46,893 nucleotides of DNA from Hahella ganghwensis DSM 17046. GTDB lineage: Bacteria; Pseudomonadota; Gammaproteobacteria; Pseudomonadales; Oleiphilaceae. Positions 20,332 through 28,531 of this stretch are shown here, piece by piece (positions within the stretch are counted from its first letter, which is position 1; each line of letters begins with the position of its first letter). The stretch spans positions 1-46,893 of the forward strand of contig NZ_AQXX01000091.1 of the NCBI RefSeq assembly GCF_000376785.1, written 5' to 3'. Under the pieces are notes generated by a model. The model made no database searches, had not been told where the DNA came from, and saw nothing but the letters and a program-made list of their open reading frames with translations. A program made the translations under genes and the position numbers.

Positions 20332-22023
20332 CTAAAATCTGGGATTCTTGGACAGGTCTAAAATAATATCACTACTTTGGGTTCCTGCTGTGATGTCCAT
20401 GAGCAACTGGGTTCCGGTTTCAGTCCCATCAGTGCGCCATAGTTCGCGGCCAAATTCGTCATTCTGAGCGATAAAAACAAGCGTATTGTTTACTGTGGTC
20501 AGGTAGCCTGGATAGGATGAACCATTCTCATTAATGTCCGCTACAAGCTTCAGGGTTCCTTCTTCAACCCGATAAAGCTCGCGATCTTCCATGGCATCCT
20601 GAGCACTTACATAGGCCGTACCATTTAGGTCAGCGATATATAGTGGTTTGTACTCAAGATTGTTTTCCATCGTCATTTTAGTGGCGCCTTCTGTTTCATT
20701 CAGGCTCCATAAAGAAGCATAAGGTTCGTCAGGATTAGAGCTGTTGATACCAAATAGTCCTTGAGATGTAGCGTAGACATAAGGAAAAGCGGCTGCAGTT
20801 GCTTCAATCAGTTCAGGATCTCCTGTTTCACCTTGGCTGAACCACAGACGTTGGTTGCCATAGGTTGGGCTATTGGCCCTGATCAGAAGCCTGTCTCCAT
20901 GGGTATAAAAGGAAGGATTAGAAGTGTTCAACCCTGGATTGATATCGGCGATCAGTGTTGTTTCTCCGGTATCGGTATCCAGATATAGTGGTTCAATGTC
21001 TGCCGGGAGGTCCTGGTTTATAGAGCCAGCAAGTACCAGGTTGCCTTTATATTCAGTCAGGTTTCGTGGATTGTAAACTGCAGGTGATACTTCTTCAGTC
21101 CCTTCTTCTGTACCATTCGTTTGCCATAGAACGTATTTTCTGGAGCCATCACTGGCGTAGGCTCGGAAATACATTTGGTCACCGACAACAGTGAATTCTG
21201 CCGGGCTGCTACTTTCTTCTCCTGGGATTAAGTCTTTAAAGAGCTTTGTGTTTTCTTCGGTTCCGTCGGTGACCCACAACTCACGTCCAGTATCTGCATT
21301 TTCCCATGACAGGAAGACCTTGCCGTTAAATGTCGCAAGTCCCCAAGGCAACTCGTCTATACTGGACTCTTTAATCGTCTTCGTACCTTCTGCTGTTCCA
21401 TCTGATAACAGCAGAGCGCCGCGAGGGGTATTTTCATCATTCCAGTAACCGATTGGAATGATGAAATTATTATCGAGTTTCTCTGGTTTTGTCGCGATGA
21501 CCACTTTTCTTAAAAGCGTTGTTCCAGACTCGCTTCCATCTGTGGCATATAATCCAAGAAAGTTTTCTCCGGGAGAGGGAACTGCGGTGGCGGCAATATC
21601 GAATTCATCTTCGGGCTCTGCCATTGCTGTAAAAATAAGAAGCTCTCTTTCTAGGACGGCGCTATCAGTTTCCACTGATACTGCATTGCCTGTCGTTTTT
21701 CCATCGCTTGCAACAGGGGTGACTTCCAATGTAATGGTTTTACCGATATCCGCATAAACAGGTGCATATTCTGATTCTTCTGAAACCACTTTCCCGTCAA
21801 TGGTCCAGCGGAACTTTGTATTCCCCTCCTGATCTCCGTCCTGATCAGTATATTGATAGGTCGCCTTCAGAATATCCTGAGTGCGAATATCTCCTCCGTT
21901 GATATCTTCTATCGCAACATTTGATGCAACCGGTGCATGATTATTACTAGATGAACCATCGCCTGATGATCCGCAACCACTGAGGACAACCGTACTTATG
22001 CACAGTACTGACAACAATCTCAT
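20332..22023 (-). CDS. Putative lipoprotein with ELW-TDGT repeats
   Basis: A secreted or outer-membrane-anchored protein of unknown function. The ATG at 22023 has GGAG six bases upstream, whereas a more distal ATG at 22035 has no site; the product is 563 residues. The signal peptide ends in a lipobox, LSGC, with the modified cysteine at residue 17. After a Ser/Gly/Asn linker, residues about 30-125 resemble an immunoglobulin-like cadherin/PKD-type fold (YTDQDGDQEG). From about residue 140 to the end, variants of L-W-x-T-D-G-T-x-x-G-T recur with about 40-70 residue spacing, a pattern seen in large ELWxxDGT-repeat extracellular proteins that probably form beta-propellers. It is divergent from the broken regulator, which may once have controlled it. 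No enzyme motif was recognised. Confidence 0.82.
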   Translation of the reverse strand: MRLLSVLCISTVVLSGCGSSGDGSSSNNHAPVASNVAIEDINGGDIRTQDILKATYQYTDQDGDQEGNTKFRWTIDGKVVSEESEYAPVYADIGKTITLEVTPVASDGKTTGNAVSVETDSAVLERELLIFTAMAEPEDEFDIAATAVPSPGENFLGLYATDGSESGTTLLRKVVIATKPEKLDNNFIIPIGYWNDENTPRGALLLSDGTAEGTKTIKESSIDELPWGLATFNGKVFLSWENADTGRELWVTDGTEENTKLFKDLIPGEESSSPAEFTVVGDQMYFRAYASDGSRKYVLWQTNGTEEGTEEVSPAVYNPRNLTEYKGNLVLAGSINQDLPADIEPLYLDTDTGETTLIADINPGLNTSNPSFYTHGDRLLIRANSPTYGNQRLWFSQGETGDPELIEATAAAFPYVYATSQGLFGINSSNPDEPYASLWSLNETEGATKMTMENNLEYKPLYIADLNGTAYVSAQDAMEDRELYRVEEGTLKLVADINENGSSYPGYLTTVNNTLVFIAQNDEFGRELWRTDGTETGTQLLMDITAGTQSSDIILDLSKNPRF

Positions 22024-22049
22024 TTTAAACTCCATTATCTACCACAACT

Positions 22050-22071
22050 TTTCCGAAAGTGCGTTCGGAAA
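22050..22071. repeat. 8-bp inverted repeat between lipoprotein and GlxA-like gene
   Basis: TTTCCGAA and TTCGGAAA (22050-22057 and 22064-22071) are perfect arms around a 6-nt centre. It lies 27 bases upstream of the lipoprotein start and could be an operator in this divergent region or a 5' leader hairpin. Confidence 0.55.
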
Positions 22072-22119
22072 TCTGCTGGAATGTTAGATAAAAGCGATAC
22101 TGAAGATCCTGCCAATCTG

Positions 22120-22148
22120 TTGGACAAATCTGCCAAACGCTCCATAAT
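22120..22148 (+). promoter_or_regulatory. Possible promoter of the GlxA-like regulator gene
   Basis: TTGGAC (22120-22125) and CATAAT (22143-22148) are 17 bp apart, placing the transcription start about 20 bases before the ATG. Confidence 0.5.
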
Positions 22149-22175
22149 TTAGCGTTTTGTGAAATGGCTTAAGGC

Positions 22176-23172
22176 ATGCGTAAATCAAAAACAGTCGTTG
22201 TCACTCTTTTTGACGATATCCAACTGCTGGATGTAGCAGGTCCGGTGGAAGTGTTGTCTGTGGCTAACGCTCTGGTTGGCGAACCATTTTATCAACTGCA
22301 CTATCTGAATCTGGATGGCGATCACGCTCCGCGGACTTCGGCCGGGGTGTCGCTGGCATGTGGGGAAATAGATGACAGAACCATCCAGAATATTGATTTA
22401 TTACTGGTTCCAGGAGCCAGGGAGCCCATCGTCATCAGTAAGCTCGGCCAGCCTGATTTTCTGCTGCGTTTGAAGAATCTCGTTCAGCGCGCTGATATCA
22501 AAGCCAGCATTTGTATGGGGTGTTTCTTTTTGGGGGAGCTGGGGTTGTTGGATCAGCGTAGGGTTACCACCCATTGGAATGGTATTGAGCAGTTAAGTCT
22601 TCGCTACCCGTTGGCAAAAGTGCAAAAAAATATTCTGTATGTAAAAGAAGAAGATATTTGGACTTCCGCAGGGATTATGTCTGGGGTTGATATGATGCTG
22701 GCAATGGTGATGGAAGATCTCGGTCCACAAATGGCGCTGAGCGTCGCTCGGGTGCTGGTGGTTTATCTCGTTAGGGATGGTGGCCAGGAACAGTTTTCTG
22801 CGCCTATCGATTATCAGTCCAGAGCTCAGGACTCAGGCATTCTGTCTTTGATAGCCTGGCTGGAAGCCAATCTGAACAAGCACATCTCTGTGGATGAAAT
22901 GGCAGAGCGGAGCAATAATTCCGTTCGAAGTTTGCATCGAAAATGTATTAACGCCTTTTCGCTGACTCCGGCTCAACTGCTGACGAAACTACGTCTAGAG
23001 CGAGCTCGAGCGTCAGGATATTTCTGTGAAAAGTGTGGCCGCTCAATGTGGTTTTAACCAGACAGGATCTTTTACCCGGGCATTTGGTAAGCATTTTGGC
23101 GTATCTCCCACGACCTATCGAGAACACTTTTCCGGCCATGAAAAAGCGTTGGAAGTCATAAACGCTGGCTAA
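22176..23172 (+). pseudogene. GlxA-family transcriptional regulator, frameshifted in the HTH domain
   Basis: The family joins a DJ-1/PfpI-like sensing domain (residues about 5-185; VVTLFDDIQLLDVAGPVEVL, and SICMGCFFLGELG with the nucleophile-elbow cysteine region, and VTTHWNG) to a C-terminal AraC-type double helix-turn-helix. The original frame stops at 23057 (293 residues) soon after RLERAR. The rest of the domain (SVKSVAAQCGFNQTGSFTRA... to TYREHFSGHEKALEV) continues intact in the next frame from about 23011 to the TAA at 23172. Compared with the usual spacing, about four residues are missing at the junction, so an 11-nt deletion near 23007-23011 is the simplest explanation. The second recognition helix is lost from the main frame, so DNA binding is probably abolished. 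A sequencing error cannot be excluded. Confidence 0.85.
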
Positions 23173-23361
23173 CTGCGCTTTCCCAATCAGGCAGTTCTCT
23201 CTTCATCATTTAACCTTTCCCAATCGGTGGCCTTTCTGAGCGCGACAGTGTTGTCCGGCGTTCAAAAATATATTTGCAACAATAGTTTAGTGGACTAAGC
23301 TAAAGTTATATAAAACCACGATCCAGATGGTGCCAATTTTCAATTACTTGAGAGGCTTACT

Positions 23362-24279
23362 TTGCTGTCCTGGCCGTTTTTTCGGCGTGGCAAGAAAGGG
23401 CTGGTAGGGATTGAAGTACGAGCGAACGGACTGGCAATTGCAGTGGCTGAGCCTACTGCGAATGGGAACCGTATCAACAGACTCGATTTTATCGAGGCCA
23501 AAGCGGCACAGCGTTCCACAGCTCTAAAAGACTACGTCAACACCCAAAAAATTGAAGGTATGTCCTGCAATCTCGTGCTGCCTCCCGAGCTTTATGGATG
23601 GCAACAGATTGAACGACCTCCGGTAGAAGAAGACGAGTTAGCGGAAGCCGTTCGCTGGAAGATCAAAGACACACTGGATTATCCTATCGAAGAAGCGGTC
23701 ATCGATGTATTCGATTTTCCCGCAGATGCCCTTCGCGGCAAGCCTCTCCAGGTCAATGTCATTAGTGCTCGTCGGACACTCATACGAGAACTGATTGCCA
23801 TGGTCAATAGCTGTGGCCTTATTCTCAAGAGTATCGATATCACTGAGTTAGCACTGCGAAATCTGGTACTTGGTGTCCAGCAGGAAGGTAAGTCCGTTGC
23901 ACTAATGGTCATGCAGGAGCACCGTGGCCTGATGCTGTTGATCAAGGACGGCTCGGTCTACCTTTCCCGTCGAATCGATGCAGACATGGAAGGCTTCGAT
24001 GATCCGGATACCAGTGCCAGGGTCGGTCAGCAGTTAGCCCTGGAAATTCAGCGATCAATGGATTATTTCGAAAGTCAGTTGGGGCAGACGCCACCACGCT
24101 CCATCATTGCTTCCTCCATTATGCATGAAGCAGAACTGCTTTCCCGGCTGGATGAAACCCTTGGCCTGGAAATTAATACTCTGCCAGAAGATCAACTGGG
24201 AATTGCCGATGACCAGTTTGCCTCTGCTCAGCATTGGATTGCCTGCGGGGCCGCCCTGCGTAAACAGGTTTCAGGTTAG
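23362..24279 (+). CDS. mshI: MSHA biogenesis protein MshI (PilM-like)
   Basis: First gene of the MSHA pilus locus. MshI resembles PilM, an actin-like cytoplasmic protein of the inner-membrane alignment complex. It has 305 residues; GLVGIEVRANGLAIAV near the N terminus matches the phosphate-1 region of the fold, and EDELAEAVRWKIKDTLDYPIEEAV is typical for PilM/MshI. The start codon is TTG, chosen because GAGAGG lies six bases upstream and no ATG is available. The 189-bp region upstream contains an A/T-rich stretch (around 23301-23316) suitable for a promoter, but no clean -35/-10 pair. Followed by the PilN-like gene after 8 nt. Confidence 0.88.
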   Translation: MLSWPFFRRGKKGLVGIEVRANGLAIAVAEPTANGNRINRLDFIEAKAAQRSTALKDYVNTQKIEGMSCNLVLPPELYGWQQIERPPVEEDELAEAVRWKIKDTLDYPIEEAVIDVFDFPADALRGKPLQVNVISARRTLIRELIAMVNSCGLILKSIDITELALRNLVLGVQQEGKSVALMVMQEHRGLMLLIKDGSVYLSRRIDADMEGFDDPDTSARVGQQLALEIQRSMDYFESQLGQTPPRSIIASSIMHEAELLSRLDETLGLEINTLPEDQLGIADDQFASAQHWIACGAALRKQVSG

Positions 24280-24287
24280 GCACTTCT

Positions 24288-24977
24288 ATGCAGATGCAGC
24301 AGATAAACCTCTACACACAAGAATTCAGACCTCGCAAAGACCCATTGGCGTTCAAGAATATGTTGGTGGTTTTGAGTGTCATCTGGTTTGTCGGTCTAGC
24401 CTACAGCGGTTACTTGATTTGGGACGTGCTAAAGGATGAGCAGCGGATGGCCGGTCTGGAGGTCGACAATGCCAGTCTACAGCAGGAAGTGGATATTCTG
24501 GAGGCGAAGCTTGAAGCGCGCGCACGAGATGTCCAGCTCCAGAGTGACAATAAGATTCTTAAAGCCCGGCTGAGAAATACTCAACATTTGCTGGATATTA
24601 TTGATGAGGGAATTAACGATGAAGAAGACCGGGGAGTATTTGGCGATATTCTGATGTCGTTAGCCCGACATCGCGTAGAACCTGTCTGGTTATTTCAGAT
24701 AGAGATCTACAACTTTGGTCAGGGAATCGCTTTAAGAGGAGTTACCGAAGAACCGGAAATGATTCCCGAGTATCTGAAAGCTTTGGGGTCTGATGCGGTG
24801 ATGACCGGCCGTTCTTTCAACATATTCCAGGTAGAGAAGCCAGAAGGGGGGCCTGAATCTCTTCGGATATTCAGGATTGATACCCAGATACCTGCAGATG
24901 CGCCGGAACAGGGGACGTCTACCTCCGGCAGTGTTTCCTCTCGTATTCTCGACATGGCAGGAGGGCTTTCCGGATAG
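24288..24977 (+). CDS. MSHA biogenesis protein, PilN-like
   Basis: A bitopic inner-membrane protein, 229 residues. A short cytoplasmic N terminus starting MQMQQINLYTQEFRPRKDP (the INLY motif by which PilN binds PilM) is followed by one membrane segment around residues 25-46, a coiled coil around 55-105, and a periplasmic alpha/beta domain. This matches PilN and the gene often annotated as a second mshI in MSHA loci. It sits between the PilM-like and PilO-like genes, as in type IV pilus alignment operons. Confidence 0.85.
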   Translation: MQMQQINLYTQEFRPRKDPLAFKNMLVVLSVIWFVGLAYSGYLIWDVLKDEQRMAGLEVDNASLQQEVDILEAKLEARARDVQLQSDNKILKARLRNTQHLLDIIDEGINDEEDRGVFGDILMSLARHRVEPVWLFQIEIYNFGQGIALRGVTEEPEMIPEYLKALGSDAVMTGRSFNIFQVEKPEGGPESLRIFRIDTQIPADAPEQGTSTSGSVSSRILDMAGGLSG

Positions 24978-24978
24978 T

Positions 24979-25620
24979 ATGAAATGGAAGCAATTGGCTA
25001 AAAAGGTCAACAGCCTTAATCCTCGTGAAAAAGTCATTCTGCTGATCACCTGTATCGCAGTTCTGATGATGGTTTTTCTTCAGTTTGTCTGGGGGCCTCA
25101 GTGGCAATCACAGAAACAGAATAACCAGAGTCTGCTAAATGGGTATCTTTTGAATGAATCTCTCAAATCACAACGTCAAACCTTGCAGCGAGCTTTGGAG
25201 CAGGACCCCAATGTGGCCTTGAGGAAGGAAAATCAGCAACTCCAGGCCCAATTGCAGGAAAAAGAGGATGAGCTGAGAGCGAGCCTTTCCCGTCTGGTGA
25301 CTCCGGAAGAAATGCCGCAACTTCTGGTGACCTTGCTTGGCAATAACCCCGGTCTGAAAGTGGTGAAAGTAGAAAAGCTGCCTTCCCAGAAAATACAGCA
25401 GGGCGAGGGGGAAAGTGCCGCAGTATTGTACAGCCATAAGGTCAACATCATTGTTGAAGGCTCGTTTTTTGATGCTCTGAATTACGTACGGAAGGTTGAG
25501 TCGGATACTGGGCGTGTCAGGCTGATCAGTCTAGATTATCGGGTTGAACAGTACCCCCGCGGTGTGCTGGTTCTCGGCTTTGAAACTCTTGGGCTGGATG
25601 AGAGGTGGCTGGGTGTTTGA
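24979..25620 (+). CDS. mshJ: MSHA biogenesis protein MshJ (PilO-like)
   Basis: Predicted third component of the alignment complex. The ATG at 24979 is one base after the preceding stop and gives 213 residues; the longer upstream frame overlaps the previous gene and is not credible. One membrane segment lies at about residues 18-38, then a glutamine-rich coiled coil to about residue 110, then a ferredoxin-like periplasmic domain (VEGSFFDALNYVRKVES). Family assignment rests on position and topology more than on sharp motifs. Confidence 0.85.
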   Translation: MKWKQLAKKVNSLNPREKVILLITCIAVLMMVFLQFVWGPQWQSQKQNNQSLLNGYLLNESLKSQRQTLQRALEQDPNVALRKENQQLQAQLQEKEDELRASLSRLVTPEEMPQLLVTLLGNNPGLKVVKVEKLPSQKIQQGEGESAAVLYSHKVNIIVEGSFFDALNYVRKVESDTGRVRLISLDYRVEQYPRGVLVLGFETLGLDERWLGV

Positions 25621-25999
25621 GAGTCGTATTTGCCGTTGCCTGTTGCTGGTACTGGGATGCTGGAGCTTATCCGTACCGGTATCAGCTGTGGAAACATCCA
25701 TCACTATTGATGGTATCACCCTGAAAGATCCTACACGTCCGGCTGGATGGCAAGCCGGAAGAGTAACAGGAGTTTCAGTACAACGACCGACAATCAGGCT
25801 GGAATCCATTATTTATTCGCCGCAGCGTCGTATAGCTGTGATTAATGGTAGGACTCTGGCGGAAGGTCAGCAGAGCAATGGTGTGAAAGTGGTCAAAATA
25901 GAGCAGCGTCGTGTGTTGCTGGAGTGGCAGGGAGACCGGTGGCATGCCTCGGTATCTGCAGCAGCGGATGGTTCTTTCAGTATACGGAGAACTCAGTGA
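25613..25999 (+). CDS. mshK: MSHA biogenesis protein MshK
   Basis: Small periplasmic protein of the MSHA locus, possibly a secretin pilot or linker analogous to PilP; its exact role is not established. The preferred start is GTG at 25613, with AGAGGT seven bases upstream, overlapping mshJ by eight bases; an in-frame ATG at 25598 is an alternative. The 128-residue product has a signal peptide ending near PVSA-VET, then the family motif LKDPTRPAGW and the segment SPQRRIAVINGRTLAEG. It is directly followed by mshL. Confidence 0.82.
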   Translation: MFESRICRCLLLVLGCWSLSVPVSAVETSITIDGITLKDPTRPAGWQAGRVTGVSVQRPTIRLESIIYSPQRRIAVINGRTLAEGQQSNGVKVVKIEQRRVLLEWQGDRWHASVSAAADGSFSIRRTQ

Positions 26000-26018
26000 C
26001 AGGTATTCGGAGAATAGA

Positions 26019-27671
26019 ATGACAAGAGTCTGGCGTGCCTTAAGTTGTGGTGCCGTTATCCTGGTGCTGAATGCATGCGCAGGTGTGGGGCCTGCGCCGA
26101 TCAGTACAGATAATACCCGTGAAATAGAAGAACAGTTGCGGCAGGCTCAAAGTCAGTCGGCAGTTGACATGCCAGAAACGCCGCCAGCTGAAGTGACCCG
26201 CGAACTGATTCCATCACTGGATACGGGAGTACAGCTACCTCAGGATGAAGAACGTTTTGATATTACGGTTAATGAACTTCCTGCCAAAGACTTTTTTCAG
26301 GGGCTGGTCAGGGGGACACCCTACAATATGGTGGTGCATCCTGAGGTGACGGGTAGCGTTTCTCTGGACTTGAAGAATGTCACGCTGGCGCAGGTCATGG
26401 AGTTGAGCCGACAGTTATATGGGTACGATTACAAGTATCAGGAAGGGATTTATAAGGTACTGCCAGGGGGAATCCGGACAGAAATCTATCAAATCAACTA
26501 TCTGAATATCAAACGCCGTGGCGCCTCAGATATTATGGTCAGCTCAGGCCAGCTTTCCAGTTCTGTGTCTGGTTCCAGTGCCGGTGGTTCATCGGACAGC
26601 AGTGGTAACAACACGACAACGTCCAATGCGGTGTTATCGCGAATTACGACAGAAACCGAATCCGATTTCTGGACGGCGCTGCAGCACACACTGATCACCA
26701 TCGTAGGAGATGGAGAAGGGCGCTCCGTGGTGACCAATGGAAACGCCGGCATTGTGCTTGTCAAAGCGCTGCCGGAGGAGTTAAGGGCAGTGGAAGATTA
26801 TCTGAAACGCTCGCAACTGATTCTGCAACGGCAGGTAATCCTGGAAGCCAAGGTACTGGAAGTTGAGCTTAACAAGGGATATGAGCAGGGGATCAACTGG
26901 AGCTATTTTGACGAATACTCCTCCCAACTAGATCTGAACGGTGATCCGGCCAAGAGCCTGACACTGGGACAAACCTCTGAGGCATTAACCAATACGAACA
27001 TTGAAGGTATTTTCAGTGCGGCCTTGAGAATCAACGATTTCACTGCATTGATTCAACTGCTGGGCAAGCAGGGATCGGTGCAGGTTCTGTCGAGTCCCCG
27101 AATTGCCACCATCAATAATCAGAAAGCGGTGATAAAAGTCGGGACTGACGAGTTTTTCGTCACCGGAATACAGGCCAACGATAACAACAACAGTGACGAA
27201 ACCTCAACTGACGTGGAAATAACACCATTTTTCTCCGGTATTGCTTTGGATGTAACGCCGCAGATTGGTGATAACGGTGAAATTACGCTCCATGTTCATC
27301 CGACGGTCAGTGAGGTGGAAGACCAGACCAAAACGATCGTGATTGGGAACCGTTCTCTGATTCTGCCTTTGGCACTGAGTACTGTGCGGGAAACGGACAG
27401 TGTGATCAAAGCCAGGAATGGGCAGGTAGTGATTATCGGTGGTCTGATTCAGAGTATTACTGAAGATGACTCCGCAGAAGTACCTCTATTGGCGGATATA
27501 CCATGGCTTGGCGAAGCGTTTAAACAAAAACGCCAGACAGAAAGAAAAAGTGAGCTGGTGATATTGATTCGTCCGATTATTTCCGATCCCTCGATCATCA
27601 ATACTGATCTGCAGCAGTCCGAAGGTCGATTTGGAGAGCTGCGGAACACCATTGAAAGGGATTATCGTTAA
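26019..27671 (+). CDS. mshL: MSHA secretin MshL
   Basis: Outer-membrane channel through which the pilus leaves the cell. The ATG at 26019, preceded by CGGAGA, gives 550 residues. A signal peptide with lipobox LNAC (cysteine near residue 19) suggests an acylated secretin. A short N-domain lies around residues 85-170 (FDITVNELPAKDFFQGLVRG), then a Ser-rich linker with SSGNNTTTSN, then the secretin core from about 260: VQVLSSPRIATINNQKAVIKVG, ITPFFSGIALDVTPQI, and ARNGQVVIIGGLIQ. The C terminus KSELVILIRPIIS is the usual end of the barrel. All hallmarks are intact. Confidence 0.96.
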   Translation: MTRVWRALSCGAVILVLNACAGVGPAPISTDNTREIEEQLRQAQSQSAVDMPETPPAEVTRELIPSLDTGVQLPQDEERFDITVNELPAKDFFQGLVRGTPYNMVVHPEVTGSVSLDLKNVTLAQVMELSRQLYGYDYKYQEGIYKVLPGGIRTEIYQINYLNIKRRGASDIMVSSGQLSSSVSGSSAGGSSDSSGNNTTTSNAVLSRITTETESDFWTALQHTLITIVGDGEGRSVVTNGNAGIVLVKALPEELRAVEDYLKRSQLILQRQVILEAKVLEVELNKGYEQGINWSYFDEYSSQLDLNGDPAKSLTLGQTSEALTNTNIEGIFSAALRINDFTALIQLLGKQGSVQVLSSPRIATINNQKAVIKVGTDEFFVTGIQANDNNNSDETSTDVEITPFFSGIALDVTPQIGDNGEITLHVHPTVSEVEDQTKTIVIGNRSLILPLALSTVRETDSVIKARNGQVVIIGGLIQSITEDDSAEVPLLADIPWLGEAFKQKRQTERKSELVILIRPIISDPSIINTDLQQSEGRFGELRNTIERDYR

Positions 27672-27688
27672 GAGAAGGTGGGGTGTTT

Positions 27689-28531
27689 ATGTACGAGACG
27701 CACTTCGGGTTAAAAGAAGCGCCGTTTTCTCTGACGCCGAATACCCATTTCTATCTGGATTCCCAGAGTCATCAGAATGCATTTCAGACCGTCCGTGTTG
27801 CTTTGGATTCCATGGAAGGTTTCATCAAGATTGTGGGAGAGGTTGGTACCGGCAAAACGTTACTGTGTCGCCGGCTGTTGAATACTCTTAATGAGCCGTA
27901 TGTCACCGCCTATATACCCAATCCTCAATTATCACCCCTGGAATTATGTCTGGCGGTGGCTGAGGAACTGGGAGTCATCGTGGACAGTTCGGTGGGCCAG
28001 CATCAGCTATTGAAGAGGATCAATGAAAAACTGGTGCAACATGCTGCCGCCGGAAGTCAGGTGGTTTTGGTTATCGATGAAGCACAGGCAATGCCTGATG
28101 CAACAATTGAATCTCTGAGGTTGTTAACCAATCTGGAGACGGAGTCGCGTAAATTGCTGCAGGTGGTTTTATTCGGGCAACCTGAGCTTGACGGGCTGCT
28201 GAATCAGCCTCATCTGCGACAGCTCAAGCAACGCATTACCTTCCAGGAATACCTGAAGCCGCTTTCCAGTGAACAGGTGAGTCATTATATCCAACATCGA
28301 GTTTCTCTGGCGGGTTATAACGGGCCGAACCTGTTTCATCCTAAAGCTGTACGCTGGATCGGTCGTTCCAGCGGTGGTGTGCCACGCCTGGTGAATATCC
28401 TTGCCCACAAAGCTCTATTGGCTGCATATGGGGATGGAACCCGTCAGGTAACCGGCCAGCATGTGCGACGGGCAGTCAAAGACACCGAAAGTGCCCGGCC
28501 ACTGGGCTGGCTGCAGGGAGTATGGGCGTGA
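27689..28531 (+). CDS. mshM: MSHA biogenesis AAA ATPase MshM (ExeA-like)
   Basis: An ExeA/GspA-type AAA ATPase thought to help place or assemble the secretin through the peptidoglycan. The ATG at 27689 has AAGGTG eight bases upstream; a GTG at 27683 is too close to the site. The 280-residue product opens with MYETHFGLKEAPFSLTP, typical of the family. Walker A GEVGTGKT is at residues 50-57 and Walker B VVLVIDE at 125-131. Sensor-like LLTNLETE and QLKQRITF follow. There is no C-terminal peptidoglycan-binding domain. Its stop overlaps the mshN start. Confidence 0.93.
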   Translation: MYETHFGLKEAPFSLTPNTHFYLDSQSHQNAFQTVRVALDSMEGFIKIVGEVGTGKTLLCRRLLNTLNEPYVTAYIPNPQLSPLELCLAVAEELGVIVDSSVGQHQLLKRINEKLVQHAAAGSQVVLVIDEAQAMPDATIESLRLLTNLETESRKLLQVVLFGQPELDGLLNQPHLRQLKQRITFQEYLKPLSSEQVSHYIQHRVSLAGYNGPNLFHPKAVRWIGRSSGGVPRLVNILAHKALLAAYGDGTRQVTGQHVRRAVKDTESARPLGWLQGVWA

